Source of the DNA: Cytophagales bacterium WSM2-2
GTDB lineage: Bacteria > Bacteroidota > Bacteroidia > Cytophagales > Cyclobacteriaceae
NCBI GenBank assembly: GCA_015472025.1
Contig: BNHL01000001.1
Coordinates: forward strand, 2,778,001-2,842,000
Length of the DNA: 64,000 bases
Direction: 5' to 3'
The notes below the pieces were generated by a model, which saw only the letters and a program-made list of their open reading frames with translations, had not been told where the DNA came from and searched no databases. The translations under genes were made by a program, and so were the position numbers. Positions within the stretch are counted from its first letter, which is position 1; the number at the start of each line of letters is the position of its first letter. Below are positions 43,967-53,182 of this stretch, one piece after another.

Positions 43967-44545
43967 TCATTTGCTGTTGTGGAATTGTCGTGCTTGTTCG
44001 CCTGCAGTCTCCGCGCATTTTTTAGCGTAGCCGTAGTAAACGTCATAGCCGAACGTATCCAGAAATACTTTTGACATCGTCATTTTCAATCTCACCGTGG
44101 GCATTTTAACCAGGTTCTTTTTTTGATAGTCGTAAATCGTCCAGCTTCCAACGTATTCATTGACTAATAGATTTATGCTTGAATTGCCGCCACCAAGTTG
44201 GCCGTTTACCAACTCGTATCGTGCCATTCCTATCAATCTTATCTTCTTAAACCTCCTTTGATATTTGAATTCAGCGCTCCAGCCGGTTCTCCCTTGGTTG
44301 GTATAAAGCTGAAATCCTCTTTTCGTCAGTATAAGTCCAGTACGGCTCGATGCCTGTCCGAGTGCTTTACTTTCAATTCTTTTGAACCCCTGGCTGGATA
44401 ACGCGCATACTATTTTTGATTGCAGCGTGTCAATAAAGGTGGTATCAGGTTTGAGATCCCCGTCAAAGTCTGTGAGTAGTCGCGATTGCGTGTGTCCAAT
44501 GACAGTAATGGAAATGCAAGCAAAAATATTGAATATCGTTTTCAA
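43967..44545 (-). CDS. Secreted protein of unknown function
   Basis: A 192-residue protein with a signal peptide (MKTIFNIFACISITVIGHTQ). After it, the acidic LLTDFDGDLKPDTTFIDT resembles the calcium-binding FG-GAP/VCBS D-x-D-x-D signature. The remainder is beta-rich (RLIGMARYELVNGQLGGGNS). The family is not recognised. It lies 8 bp beyond the DinB gene and may be cotranscribed with it. Confidence 0.65.
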   Translation of the reverse strand: MKTIFNIFACISITVIGHTQSRLLTDFDGDLKPDTTFIDTLQSKIVCALSSQGFKRIESKALGQASSRTGLILTKRGFQLYTNQGRTGWSAEFKYQRRFKKIRLIGMARYELVNGQLGGGNSSINLLVNEYVGSWTIYDYQKKNLVKMPTVRLKMTMSKVFLDTFGYDVYYGYAKKCAETAGEQARQFHNSK

Positions 44546-44553
44546 AAAAGGGC

Positions 44554-45057
44554 TTAGTTATGAGCGCTCCGGCTTTGCACTTCTTCCGCTGTCAGTCCGA
44601 ACATCGGTGGAGTTTTCACCTGAAGTAGATTCAGATAAATATAAAGTTGTGCGCGATGATGAATTTCATGTTCCACCATAGCCCGCATCCATTTCCATAC
44701 GGTTATTTCTGTATTTCCCGGAGTGAAACATTTGGCGGTGAGATAGTCATCGGTGAACCCAGTCAATATGGCCACTGATTCTTGGTGAAGTCTATTGAAG
44801 TAATTCACCACATTTTCATATCCATCAGCCAGCTCCTTTCCACAACCTGGGTAAGTGCTTTTCTTTCCGGCAATGGTCTCTATAAACATGTAACGCTCAA
44901 TTGTAGCAATATGCCTTATCTCGTCACCGATGGTAAATTTTCCAGGCATGTAGGCAAAGTCCAGTTGATCTGCGGGAACAACTTTGACCAATCGATTCGT
45001 TCGCTCGCGGATGCTATTCCAATAGTCAACAAAAGATTTGATTGATCTTATTTCCAT
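44554..45057 (-). CDS. DinB family protein
   Basis: A 167-residue four-helix protein of the DinB/YfiT type with the metal-binding histidines: IGDEIRHIATIERYMFIE (His in helix 2) and MVEHEIHHRAQLYIYLNLL (paired His in helix 4). These proteins are metal-dependent and may be thiol S-transferases in some lineages; the substrate here is unknown. It is divergent from the pxpBCA operon, with 64 bp between starts. Confidence 0.88.
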   Translation of the reverse strand: MEIRSIKSFVDYWNSIRERTNRLVKVVPADQLDFAYMPGKFTIGDEIRHIATIERYMFIETIAGKKSTYPGCGKELADGYENVVNYFNRLHQESVAILTGFTDDYLTAKCFTPGNTEITVWKWMRAMVEHEIHHRAQLYIYLNLLQVKTPPMFGLTAEEVQSRSAHN

Positions 45058-45121
45058 TTATGTTTTTAGTTGTGTATGCTTGGTACTAAAATAGAGATAA
45101 TTTACCAGCCGCTAGCTCTGC

Positions 45122-45796
45122 TTGAATAAGACTTTTACGATATCACCCCTCAATGAAAACGCAGCTTTGGTCTCATTCGGAAATGTTATTGACATAGATG
45201 TTAACAACCGGATAATTGGGTTGCACAAATTTTTGAGACAAGACTCATTTTCAGGATTTACGGAGTCTGTTCCAGCTTATGCTTCACTGGCAGTGTTTTA
45301 CAAGGGAGTTTCCTTCAAATCGGTAAATAAATTTCTGATGAAGTCATTAGATGAATTGGATTTTAATGAGCCAGCGGTAGTCAGACCCACTCTGGAGATT
45401 CCGGTTTTGTACGATGGTGATGATCTTGACCTGGTTGCTGAGTTGCACCAACTCGCAAGGGAGGAAGTAATTGCTATTCATACATCCAGGTCATATCATG
45501 TATTTATGCTTGGATTCCTTCCCGGGTTTTCATACATGGGCACAGTTGACGACCGCATTGCTACGCCCCGAAAAAGTTCACCGCGCATCCTGGTTCCCGC
45601 AGGAAGTGTTGGTATTGCCGGATATCAGACCGGGATTTATCCGCAATCATCTCCAGGTGGATGGCAATTGATTGGGAGAACACCTCTTAAAATTTTTGAT
45701 GCCGGAAGAAGCAAGACTTGCCTTATCGATGCCGGTGATCAGGTCAAATTTTCTCCAATCAGTAAGACCGAATTCGAAAAACTCAATGAGTATTAG
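45122..45796 (+). CDS. pxpB: 5-oxoprolinase subunit PxpB (KipI-type)
   Basis: A 224-residue protein from a TTG start with the cyclophilin-like KipI signature LGFLPGFSYMGTVDDRIATP and VPAGSVGIAGYQTGIYPQSS, then GGWQLIGRTPL. PxpB, PxpC and PxpA together open 5-oxoproline (pyroglutamate) to glutamate with ATP. The pxpC start overlaps its last codons by 11 bp, so the subunits are translated in step. Confidence 0.94.
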   Translation: MNKTFTISPLNENAALVSFGNVIDIDVNNRIIGLHKFLRQDSFSGFTESVPAYASLAVFYKGVSFKSVNKFLMKSLDELDFNEPAVVRPTLEIPVLYDGDDLDLVAELHQLAREEVIAIHTSRSYHVFMLGFLPGFSYMGTVDDRIATPRKSSPRILVPAGSVGIAGYQTGIYPQSSPGGWQLIGRTPLKIFDAGRSKTCLIDAGDQVKFSPISKTEFEKLNEY

Positions 45797-46763
45797 AATT
45801 CTGAAGCCATCACTCCTGACAAGCCTTGTTGCTAACAGGCGAGAAGGTTTTCGCAGTTGGGGAATTGGTCCGGGTGGGGCTATGGACCATTTCGCATTTC
45901 ATGTGGCCAACTACCTCGTCGGAAATGAGAATGAAAGTGTGATCGAGTTTGGCTATTCTTCTGCAGAAATTTTATTCGAGAAGAACTACCTGGTTTGTGT
46001 TACAGGAAAGGGCTATACAGTTCAAGTTGATGGAATTGATTTCCCGCTGTGGAAGCCATTGAAAATTGCATCTGATTCAAAATTAAGCCTGACTAAAACT
46101 TCCAAAGGAGCATGGGCGTATATGGCTGTTCATGGAGGTTGGAGAGCGCAAGCGTGGCTCGGGAGTGAAACGACTAACCTGAGTGCCATCAGTGGAGGAT
46201 TTCAGGGAAAGCTTATCCAAAAGAATGATGTGATCGAAGGGAATCTTTCCGTACCAATTGCCAAATCACAAGCGTTGACCTGGGGAATCTCGACCAGGGA
46301 GTTGAACCAGGTATATTCACCAGTTGACGAAATTCGATGTATGTCGTCTATTGAAACTGACTTGCTTTCAGAAGTGACGGAACAGAAATTTTTTACTGAA
46401 GATTTTATTCTTTCAAGTCAAAGTAACCGGATGGGCTATCGAATGCAAGGCCCCAGACTTTCGCTGAAACAACCAGTTGAGTTGGTTTCGTCCCCCGTGG
46501 ATTTTGGAACGATTCAATTGTTACCCGACGGAAATATCATTGTGCTAATGGCGGACCATCAAACGACTGGTGGTTATCCGAGAATAGCTTCAGTTATCAA
46601 AGCGGATTTGCCCAGACTTGCTCAGGCCTTTCCGGGAGAGAAAATAAAATTCATAAGAATCGCCTTTTCGGATGCAGAAGATTTCATGAATTCTGAAAAA
46701 AATCGTCTTGCAGAGTTGAAGCGAAGTTGTCATCTTCAATTCAAAAATTCTATTCAGCTATGA
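45786..46763 (+). CDS. pxpC: 5-oxoprolinase subunit PxpC (KipA-type)
   Basis: A 325-residue protein. ATG 45786 was chosen because the family starts MSIRILKPSLLTSLVANRR, followed by GPGGAMDHFAFHVANYLVGN. The C-terminal half has SSQSNRMGYRMQGP and LMADHQTTGGYPRIASV, both typical of the carboxyltransferase-like A subunit. It pairs with PxpB. The start overlaps pxpB and its end overlaps pxpA by 4 bp (ATGA). Confidence 0.94.
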   Translation: MSIRILKPSLLTSLVANRREGFRSWGIGPGGAMDHFAFHVANYLVGNENESVIEFGYSSAEILFEKNYLVCVTGKGYTVQVDGIDFPLWKPLKIASDSKLSLTKTSKGAWAYMAVHGGWRAQAWLGSETTNLSAISGGFQGKLIQKNDVIEGNLSVPIAKSQALTWGISTRELNQVYSPVDEIRCMSSIETDLLSEVTEQKFFTEDFILSSQSNRMGYRMQGPRLSLKQPVELVSSPVDFGTIQLLPDGNIIVLMADHQTTGGYPRIASVIKADLPRLAQAFPGEKIKFIRIAFSDAEDFMNSEKNRLAELKRSCHLQFKNSIQL

Positions 46764-47509
46764 TGGGAAAAGCGATCGATCTAAATTGTGATGTGGCTGA
46801 AGGAGTCGGCAACGAAGAGTTATTAATGCCATGGATTAGCTCTGCTAATATTGCCTGCGGCTATCATGCCGGAGACGAAGATCTAATGAAACGTACAATT
46901 GATCTTTGCCTGAAATACAATGTTGCTGCAGGAGCTCACCCTTCTTTTCCGGACCGGAAAAATTTTGGGCGGACTAACATGAACTTACCGCCAGATGAAG
47001 TATTTCAAATTGTTTTAGAACAACTTACTATTATTGGAAAGATCGCCAAAGACCAAGGCGCCCGACTGCATCATGTAAAACCGCATGGAGCGCTTTATAA
47101 TATGGCTGCAAAAGATGCGATTCTTGCCGGGGCGATTGCAAAAGCGGTTAAGGTATTTGATGCCAGCTTAGTTTATTTTGGGTTGGCACAAAGTATCATG
47201 ATTTCGGAAGCTGGGAAATTGAACTTAAAAACGGCCAATGAAGTATTCGCAGACCGAACCTATCAATCCGATGGATCGCTTACGCCTCGGACAGAATCAA
47301 ATGCTTTGATTGCTAATGAAGCAGACGCGCTAAGCCAAGCCATTCGATTTGCTAAGGAAAATAAGGTCATAAGTTTATCTGGTGAAGAACTCTCCTTAAG
47401 AGCTGACACCATTTGCCTTCATGGCGATGGAGCGCACGCTGTCACTTTTGCGGAAGTAATTCATAAACGACTTATAAACGAAGGAATCAAAATCAAATCA
47501 ATTCAATGA
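46760..47509 (+). CDS. pxpA: 5-oxoprolinase subunit PxpA (LamB/YcsF type)
   Basis: A 249-residue protein. ATG 46760 overlaps the pxpC stop; a second ATG follows at once. The LamB/YcsF signature is complete: DLNCDVAEGVGNEELLMPWI, SANIACGYHAGDEDLMKRTI, GAHPSFPDRKNFGR and HVKPHGALYN. This is the hydrolase-like subunit of the complex. The Nramp-family gene overlaps its end by 4 bp, making it part of the same operon. Confidence 0.95.
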   Translation: MMGKAIDLNCDVAEGVGNEELLMPWISSANIACGYHAGDEDLMKRTIDLCLKYNVAAGAHPSFPDRKNFGRTNMNLPPDEVFQIVLEQLTIIGKIAKDQGARLHHVKPHGALYNMAAKDAILAGAIAKAVKVFDASLVYFGLAQSIMISEAGKLNLKTANEVFADRTYQSDGSLTPRTESNALIANEADALSQAIRFAKENKVISLSGEELSLRADTICLHGDGAHAVTFAEVIHKRLINEGIKIKSIQ

Positions 47510-48681
47510 AAAAATCCTTTTTGTCGGGGCCCCTTGCTGGAGCGGCTTTTTTAATGGCTACTTCCGCGATCGGACCTGGCTTCATTACACAGACTACAAA
47601 GTTCACAGAACAACTCAGGGGAAGTTTTGGATTTGTGATATTGATCTCTGTGCTGCTCGACATTGGAGCACAGTTAAATATCTGGCGATTGGTTAGTGTG
47701 AGTAAAATGTATGCACAAGACCTTGCCAACAAAGTGTTGCCCGGAGCAGGTCATTTTCTCACCGTTTTGATTCTATTGGGAGGCCTTGCATTTAACATCG
47801 GCAATATTGCCGGTGCCGGATTGGGCCTTCAGGTGCTCACAGGTTGCAGCGTGGAGACGGGAGCTATTATCAGCTGTGTTATTGCTGCCATTATTTTTTC
47901 TGTTAAAGAAGCTGGCAATGTCATGGATGTTTTCGCAAAAGCGCTCGGATTTATTATGATCGGTCTGACTTTGTATGTCGCGTTTAAATCGGATCCTCCA
48001 ATGGGAGAAGCAGTTATTAAAACCTTTGTCCCGGATCAAATCAATGAGTTGATCATTCTTACGATTGTCGGAGGTACAGTCGGTGGATATATCAGTTTTG
48101 CAGGTGCTCACCGACTGCTTGATGCAGGTATATCTGGCAAAGAGAATCTTAAAGAAGTTTCGAAAAGTTCGGTCTCAGCTATTCTGATTGCTTCAGTGAT
48201 GAGAGCTATTTTGTTCATCGCTGCGCTGGGTGTTGTGTGGCATGGAATTTCATTAGGAAATGACAACCCCGCAGCTGCCGTGTTCGAAAGCGCAGCCGGC
48301 AAAGTCGGTTATAAAATTTTCGGACTGGTGCTGTGGAGTGCAGCCATTACTTCTGTGGTAGGATCTGCATTTACTTCTGTTTCTTTCGCGAGGTCAATTC
48401 ACCCGGCGATGGAGAAGTACTTTCGTCAGATTATTATTGGATTCATCTTATTTTCAACGATCGTATTCCTCATCATTGGTCAACCCGTCAGGGTACTCAT
48501 TGCTGTTGGAGCAATCAATGGATTGATTCTTCCGTTTGCCCTTGCCATTATCCTGTCAGCGGCATGGAGGAAAAGTATTTATCCTGATTACAATCATCCG
48601 AGATGGTTGTCCGTGGTCGGATGGATTGTAGTAGTCGTAATGTCCTACATGGGCATTAAAGGTCTGGGAAGCTGGTTCTAA
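47506..48681 (+). CDS. Nramp-family transporter lacking the canonical metal-binding motifs
   Basis: A 391-residue inner-membrane protein with about 11 helices and the Nramp beginning GPGFITQTT. However, TM1 has TEQL at 34-37 where metal transporters have DPGN, and TM6 has GGY (193-195) in IVGGTVGGYISFAGAHRLL where MPH is expected. It therefore probably does not carry divalent metals. It overlaps pxpA by 4 bp, like ycsG beside ycsF in Bacillus subtilis. A role in 5-oxoproline or related amino acid uptake is inferred from context. Confidence 0.85.
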   Translation: MKKSFLSGPLAGAAFLMATSAIGPGFITQTTKFTEQLRGSFGFVILISVLLDIGAQLNIWRLVSVSKMYAQDLANKVLPGAGHFLTVLILLGGLAFNIGNIAGAGLGLQVLTGCSVETGAIISCVIAAIIFSVKEAGNVMDVFAKALGFIMIGLTLYVAFKSDPPMGEAVIKTFVPDQINELIILTIVGGTVGGYISFAGAHRLLDAGISGKENLKEVSKSSVSAILIASVMRAILFIAALGVVWHGISLGNDNPAAAVFESAAGKVGYKIFGLVLWSAAITSVVGSAFTSVSFARSIHPAMEKYFRQIIIGFILFSTIVFLIIGQPVRVLIAVGAINGLILPFALAIILSAAWRKSIYPDYNHPRWLSVVGWIVVVVMSYMGIKGLGSWF

Positions 48682-48725
48682 AAAAAGATCTGGTTGCAAT
48701 CACACTTGCAACCAGATCAATTCTA
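48681..48725. terminator. Bidirectional terminator between convergent genes
   Basis: A perfect 13-bp stem (GATCTGGTTGCAA at 48687-48699 with TTGCAACCAGATC at 48706-48718), a 6-nt loop, six A before it (the U-run for the minus strand) and an AT-rich tract after it. It separates the pxp operon from the minus-strand lipoprotein gene and can serve both. Confidence 0.88.
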
Positions 48726-48727
48726 TT

Positions 48728-49525
48728 TTATTTGCACGAATAACTAGCCTCAAGGTATTTCGCTCCCGAGCTCGCTTTGGCCGGCATGCCGTTTGAACCT
48801 GTAGTGATCGAATAAGTCTCTGTTGAAGCAACAACTCCGGAAGAATTTTTCACTGTGATCTTCGATCGAATATTCTTCATGGCAAAGAAATCAGGGCGGT
48901 CAGGAAAGAAAAGTCCGAACAGTGGATTGGGAGACGAACTTATTTCGTGAACTTCTGAGCTTAGCAGTATTGGAGTGTAAGAAGTGGGATTGCTTCCAAA
49001 TGCCAACGTGAAAAGAGCAACGATATCTACATTGATTTCCATTTTGGTAAAATTTCCACTACCGTCATAGGAAGAGAAGGCAAAGTGTGACACTTCGAAA
49101 AATGTGCCTGTTGAATTCGGTGACCAGCCTTGCACCTGCTGTACGGTGCCATCGCTGTTGTAAACTAGTCTGAATTCATCATCGGGACTTGCCAGCTTCG
49201 AAATTTTGGAATTCGTATAAGTCACAGTATAAGTTCTGGTAACTCCCGTTTTGACGATGGTCTGCTTTATTTGAGTCAACAAGCCAGCGTTGTAACTATA
49301 CGAGTAAGTGTAAGCAGAGTCTGTTCCATCGTATACCTTGACGGTGTTCAGAGAGGCCTTGTCATCGGCAATCGTGATTGCGAAGCGGGTGTATGCCCTG
49401 TCAAAGTAAGTTGCCGATTCAGGTAAACAAGATGCGTTTGATGGCTTCGGATCACTGCCTCCGCAGGAAATCAGAAACAAGAGTAGTGTTGAGAAGCCGA
49501 CTGATTGAAAAATTTTATTTTGCAT
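48728..49525 (-). CDS. Lipoprotein with YD-repeat-like strands
   Basis: A 265-residue protein. The start at 49525 gives a lipoprotein signal, MQNKIFQSVGFSTLLLFLIS followed by CGGSDPKPS. The body has hairpin repeats of the type VKVYDGTDSAYTYSYSYNAG, RTYTVTYTNSKISKLASP and FRLVYNSDGTVQQVQGWSP, similar to DUF4595/YD-type cell-surface lipoproteins of Bacteroidota. Two cysteines near each end might pair. Function unknown; a solitary gene. Confidence 0.75.
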   Translation of the reverse strand: MQNKIFQSVGFSTLLLFLISCGGSDPKPSNASCLPESATYFDRAYTRFAITIADDKASLNTVKVYDGTDSAYTYSYSYNAGLLTQIKQTIVKTGVTRTYTVTYTNSKISKLASPDDEFRLVYNSDGTVQQVQGWSPNSTGTFFEVSHFAFSSYDGSGNFTKMEINVDIVALFTLAFGSNPTSYTPILLSSEVHEISSSPNPLFGLFFPDRPDFFAMKNIRSKITVKNSSGVVASTETYSITTGSNGMPAKASSGAKYLEASYSCK

Positions 49526-49584
49526 AGATTGTTGGTTAAAAGATTTACATGATTTTTTTTTAACCACGTACAAACCTTATAGTA

Positions 49585-49614
49585 GCCGTGGCAGGTTCCG
49601 CATCTGCCACCGGC
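49585..49614. other. Hairpin in the intergene before the lone LytTR gene
   Basis: GTGGCAG (49588-49594) pairs with CTGCCAC (49604-49610), extended by GCC/GGC with one bulge. There is no clear T-run on either side. It lies in a 271-bp gap that holds no gene, between the lipoprotein promoter region and the end of the LytTR gene; I see no other feature there. Confidence 0.4.
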
Positions 49615-49796
49615 TTTGATTCACATTTGTTATTTGGCCTGCATTTATTTTGATTGTTTGATAGTTGGTGATCTTTTAGAAAGATGAGGATAAAACAAGC
49701 TTCGGCTCAATACACTTTTTGTGGGCTATTCGGTGTCCTTTGCCAACGACCTCTTTTTCTTTACCAGCGCCTTTGGGCTATAGAATCATCAGCAGA

Positions 49797-50111
49797 CTAT
49801 ATACAATGAATTGTCTTCAAGAATTGCGAACGATATGATGCACCAATAGGAAGTTCGTGTGACCCTATGAATATGTGTGACTGATCGAAGCTATCTATCC
49901 GGTTAGGATTTACGAGATACGATCGGTGAACACGAAGTAATTTTGTATGCGGGTTTTTTCTAATAAATTGACTGAGGTTCTGTGAAAGCGGAAACTCTTC
50001 ATTTTTTGTAACAAGCTTTAAATAGCTTCCGGCAGCTTCTGCATATTGAATATCATCAATTTGAATTTTTACGAAACGGCCATTCTTTCGAACAAAAAGG
50101 GGTGGGATCAT
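49797..50111 (-). CDS. Stand-alone LytTR DNA-binding protein
   Basis: A 104-residue protein that is only a LytTR domain: FVRKNGRFVKIQIDDIQYAE, then GSYLKLVTKNEEFPLSQNLS, and HTKLLRVHRSYLVNPNRIDS. It aligns over its full length with the C-terminal domain of the response regulator at 50218-50967 (IDDIQYAEAAGSYLKL versus CDDILFAEAAGSYVHV). No receiver domain precedes it: the 106 bp upstream do not encode one. It lies at the end of the same minus-strand cluster. Confidence 0.88.
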   Translation of the reverse strand: MIPPLFVRKNGRFVKIQIDDIQYAEAAGSYLKLVTKNEEFPLSQNLSQFIRKNPHTKLLRVHRSYLVNPNRIDSFDQSHIFIGSHELPIGASYRSQFLKTIHCI

Positions 50112-50217
50112 TTCCTGTCTTTTGGTTTCGGAAAGTCATAGATCGTGACGATTTTCTAAACCCTCATTTTGTCAACGGCACCAATGCTTTTGCATTGAAG
50201 GCTATTTTCTTTGAGAA

Positions 50218-50967
50218 CTACAAGAGGTGTATGCGGTCCATGAACTCTGCGCGATGTGCTTCACTAAGCGGGAGTTTATGGTTTTGAATGAAAACACTGG
50301 AATCATCGAAACTCTCCACGCGATGCAGGTTGATGATGTAGGAGCGGTGAATTCTGATAAGATTGGGGAGGGGAGATTTTTTCAGAAAATGAGCCAGATT
50401 TTGAGAAAGCGTGTAGCGCTGGTCAATAGTTTGTACATGAACGTAGCTGCCTGCGGCTTCCGCAAATAGAATATCATCACAATGAATTTTCTTGTACCGG
50501 TTATTGGCTTTAACGAACAGGAAGTCACCAACTACTATTTCGGAAGCTGGCAATTTGAAATTAGACCGTTCAATTTTTTCGAGTTCAATACCGATTGAAA
50601 AATTGTATAACGCCAGGTCCAACGCAGCGAGTAAATTGACAGGTGTAAAGGGTTTGATTAAAAAAGCATTAGGTCTAGTGCTTTTAGCAAGCTCGTAAGT
50701 AGCGTGATCCGAATTAGCAGTGATGTAGATAAAAGGTATTCGGATTTTTAATTGAAGTTCCTTTACCATTTGAATACCGTTCATTGAACCGGCCAGCTTT
50801 ATATCTACGAGAACAATATCAGGCTTCAGGCTGAAAAGAAATGGTAAAGCTGTTTCTCCATTATCAAAAGTTCCAATCACATCATATCCTTCTTCCTCCA
50901 GCTTGGTGCGGATGTCCTCAACAATGACAAATTCGTCTTCGATTATAACAATTTTAGGTTTTTCCAT
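50218..50967 (-). CDS. LytTR-type response regulator
   Basis: A 249-residue regulator. The receiver domain (1-120) has the acidic pair E10/D11/E12, the phospho-acceptor D55 in PDIVLVDIKLAG, T83 and K105 (FLIKPFTP). The LytTR DNA-binding domain occupies about 150-249. It overlaps the upstream kinase gene by 14 bp, which is the expected partner. A stand-alone LytTR gene follows 106 bp downstream on the same strand. Confidence 0.95.
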   Translation of the reverse strand: MEKPKIVIIEDEFVIVEDIRTKLEEEGYDVIGTFDNGETALPFLFSLKPDIVLVDIKLAGSMNGIQMVKELQLKIRIPFIYITANSDHATYELAKSTRPNAFLIKPFTPVNLLAALDLALYNFSIGIELEKIERSNFKLPASEIVVGDFLFVKANNRYKKIHCDDILFAEAAGSYVHVQTIDQRYTLSQNLAHFLKKSPLPNLIRIHRSYIINLHRVESFDDSSVFIQNHKLPLSEAHRAEFMDRIHLL

Positions 50968-53131
50968 TGAGTTGATGTGGAAATTGAATTTTAACCTTTG
51001 AACCTTGATCTATATTCAACTGCCACGTTCCCCCTAATTTTGATTTAACCAACTGATCCACGAAGCGAAGGCCAAAGGATTTAGAATTGCGCGGTGGATG
51101 ATGAGACGAATATTTTTGACCGTTATCTGATATAATCCATTGAATTATGTCTTTAGTGTTTATCAATTCCAGTTTTACTTTTCTCGCAAGCTGCTCCTCG
51201 GAGAATGCGTGCTTCATTGCATTCGTCAGCAATTCATTACAAATCAAACCGCAGGTCATAGTCCTCTCTACGTCCATTTCTACTACATCGCATTCCACTT
51301 CCAGGCTCAATGCTTGATTATCTGCGAACGACTGCACCAGGTATTGACTTAATTCTTCGAGGTACAAGTCAAGTCTTACACTTTGAATGCTCTCTTTCTG
51401 ATACAGTTTTTCGTGAATTAGCCCCATAGAATAAATCCGGCCATTAAGTTGGAGCAGCGTTTCACGCGTTTCACTAGTAGTGTGGTTAACTTTCAAATTG
51501 ATCAAACTGGAGATAATCTGCAAATTATTTTTTACACGATGATGGATTTCGGATAACAGAATCTCCTTTTCGCTGTTTTGAGTCGTAAGCTCCGTGTTTT
51601 GTTGCTCAATGATCTTGTTTTGATTTTCCAGTATTTCAGCTGAACGCTTCTTTTGCCTGAACCGCGAATAGTAAACAAACCCTGTCACTGATACACCCAA
51701 CACCACCGCAGCAGCCAGAATGATGAGGAGATTGCGGTTTTTCATCTCTGCCTCATGAAGCAATGATGCTTCTTTCAGTTGAAGGAGTTGCTTGTCTTTC
51801 CTTTCGCTTTCGTACAGGTAACTGAGTTTGGAAACGTTTAACCTCGCAGCGCCTTCCGTAAGCTTTTTATTCAACTCGTTAGCTTTTAAAAGAGCTTCAA
51901 GAGATTTATCAAATTGTTTTTCGTGCTGGTAAATTCGTTGCATGGCTTCGTATGAGCTGACCTGCTTGGGTAATGCCCCTATTTTGGTAGCCAGTTCAAG
52001 TGCTTGTGTAGCATATTGCAACGCTTCAGCGTACCTGCCATTTTTTTCGAGTACTCTGACGATTGCAAGTTTCGCCTGCGTGACTGGAAGTCGATTGTTC
52101 ATCAATTCATGCAGATCAAGAGCTTTTTTGTAGAACGATAATGACTCGTCAAATTTGTTTTGTTTGAAGTAGACTTTTGCCATCAGGGAATAGCAGGCAG
52201 CAAGTGTATTTTTTGTTCCGGTCTCGGCTTGCTTTACCATTCGCAGGCGATAGAAGTAAACGGCAGAGTCGAGGATTCCGAGCGCTTCGTATGCTTCACC
52301 GAGGTTCTCCAGGAAAGGATCGTAATTCGCCTCGGCATAATATCGGTTTGCGTTTCTAAGATAGGAAATGGCGAGTCGTTGATTGCCAAGGTTCATGTAG
52401 TCCATACCGACATTGCGAAGTGTTTGCGCAATGTTTAAAGTATTACCCTGTTTCGTTTCAAATTCAAGATCTGTCAGGTTTTTGTGAATTCGTGATCTGA
52501 AAAAAGCGGAGTCGCTAAGGGCATTTGCCGAAGCCACCTGGTAAGACCCACTGATGAACCCGGGAATCTTCTCCTGCATTTTCATTGACAAGATGACTTG
52601 ATTGATGGCGGCAGTATAGTCACCCATCTGATCGTAAAGCAGACCCGTGTGGTTTTCTACCCGTGAGACATAAGCGGTATCACCGGCGGATAGATATTCT
52701 TTTTTGGCCAATGTATAGTAGTAGAGGGCTGAGTCAAAATCTGCGGTATAGAAATAATTAAGTCCAATGTAATGATGCGCTTTCCCAGTCCAGAAGACAA
52801 GATTGTTTTTTCTTGAAATGGAAAGTACTTTTCTCTGGAGAGCAATTGACTTTGGATATTCCCCGTCTTCCCAATAGCGATTGGCAGCATTTTGAATAGC
52901 CCTGATTTGAATCACCGGGTTTGCGCCAGAATTTAAATAATTCAGCGACTCAAAGGCCAATTGTTTGGCAAGCTTCTGGTTGATCCCATAGTAATAGTCC
53001 GAGATCAGGAATTTTAAACGTAATCGTATCGAGTCATGCGTAGCCTTCTCAAATTGCTGTTTGAGCAATCCGATATTTTGCGCAAAAGTCAAGTTCGAGG
53101 CCAACGCCAGTATGCAACACAGTCGTTTCAC
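50954..53131 (-). CDS. Sensor histidine kinase with TPR region (HisKA_2)
   Basis: A 725-residue kinase with a signal peptide (about 1-18), tetratricopeptide repeats through about residue 435 (for example YHYIGLNYFYTADFDSALYY-type helices), one membrane helix at about 470-490 and a HisKA_2 domain containing the phospho-accepting His of LLSEIHHRVKNNLQIISSLI. The C-terminal ATPase domain has NELLTNAMKHAFSEEQ and ISDNGQKYSSH. TPRs sense from the periplasm. It overlaps the response regulator by 14 bp. Confidence 0.93.
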   Translation of the reverse strand: MKRLCCILALASNLTFAQNIGLLKQQFEKATHDSIRLRLKFLISDYYYGINQKLAKQLAFESLNYLNSGANPVIQIRAIQNAANRYWEDGEYPKSIALQRKVLSISRKNNLVFWTGKAHHYIGLNYFYTADFDSALYYYTLAKKEYLSAGDTAYVSRVENHTGLLYDQMGDYTAAINQVILSMKMQEKIPGFISGSYQVASANALSDSAFFRSRIHKNLTDLEFETKQGNTLNIAQTLRNVGMDYMNLGNQRLAISYLRNANRYYAEANYDPFLENLGEAYEALGILDSAVYFYRLRMVKQAETGTKNTLAACYSLMAKVYFKQNKFDESLSFYKKALDLHELMNNRLPVTQAKLAIVRVLEKNGRYAEALQYATQALELATKIGALPKQVSSYEAMQRIYQHEKQFDKSLEALLKANELNKKLTEGAARLNVSKLSYLYESERKDKQLLQLKEASLLHEAEMKNRNLLIILAAAVVLGVSVTGFVYYSRFRQKKRSAEILENQNKIIEQQNTELTTQNSEKEILLSEIHHRVKNNLQIISSLINLKVNHTTSETRETLLQLNGRIYSMGLIHEKLYQKESIQSVRLDLYLEELSQYLVQSFADNQALSLEVECDVVEMDVERTMTCGLICNELLTNAMKHAFSEEQLARKVKLELINTKDIIQWIISDNGQKYSSHHPPRNSKSFGLRFVDQLVKSKLGGTWQLNIDQGSKVKIQFPHQLNGKT

Positions 53132-53182
53132 ATACCGAAGTTAACTTTAAATATTTCCTCACGGGCAATTATTGAAAAGCAG

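Noticed and set aside
47506-48681. Annotation as an Mn/Fe importer (MntH)
   Set aside because: The DPGN and MPH metal-binding motifs are absent, and the genomic context is 5-oxoproline metabolism.
50112-50217. A remnant receiver domain before the lone LytTR gene
   Set aside because: The 106 bp upstream do not translate to anything like a receiver in any frame on the minus strand.
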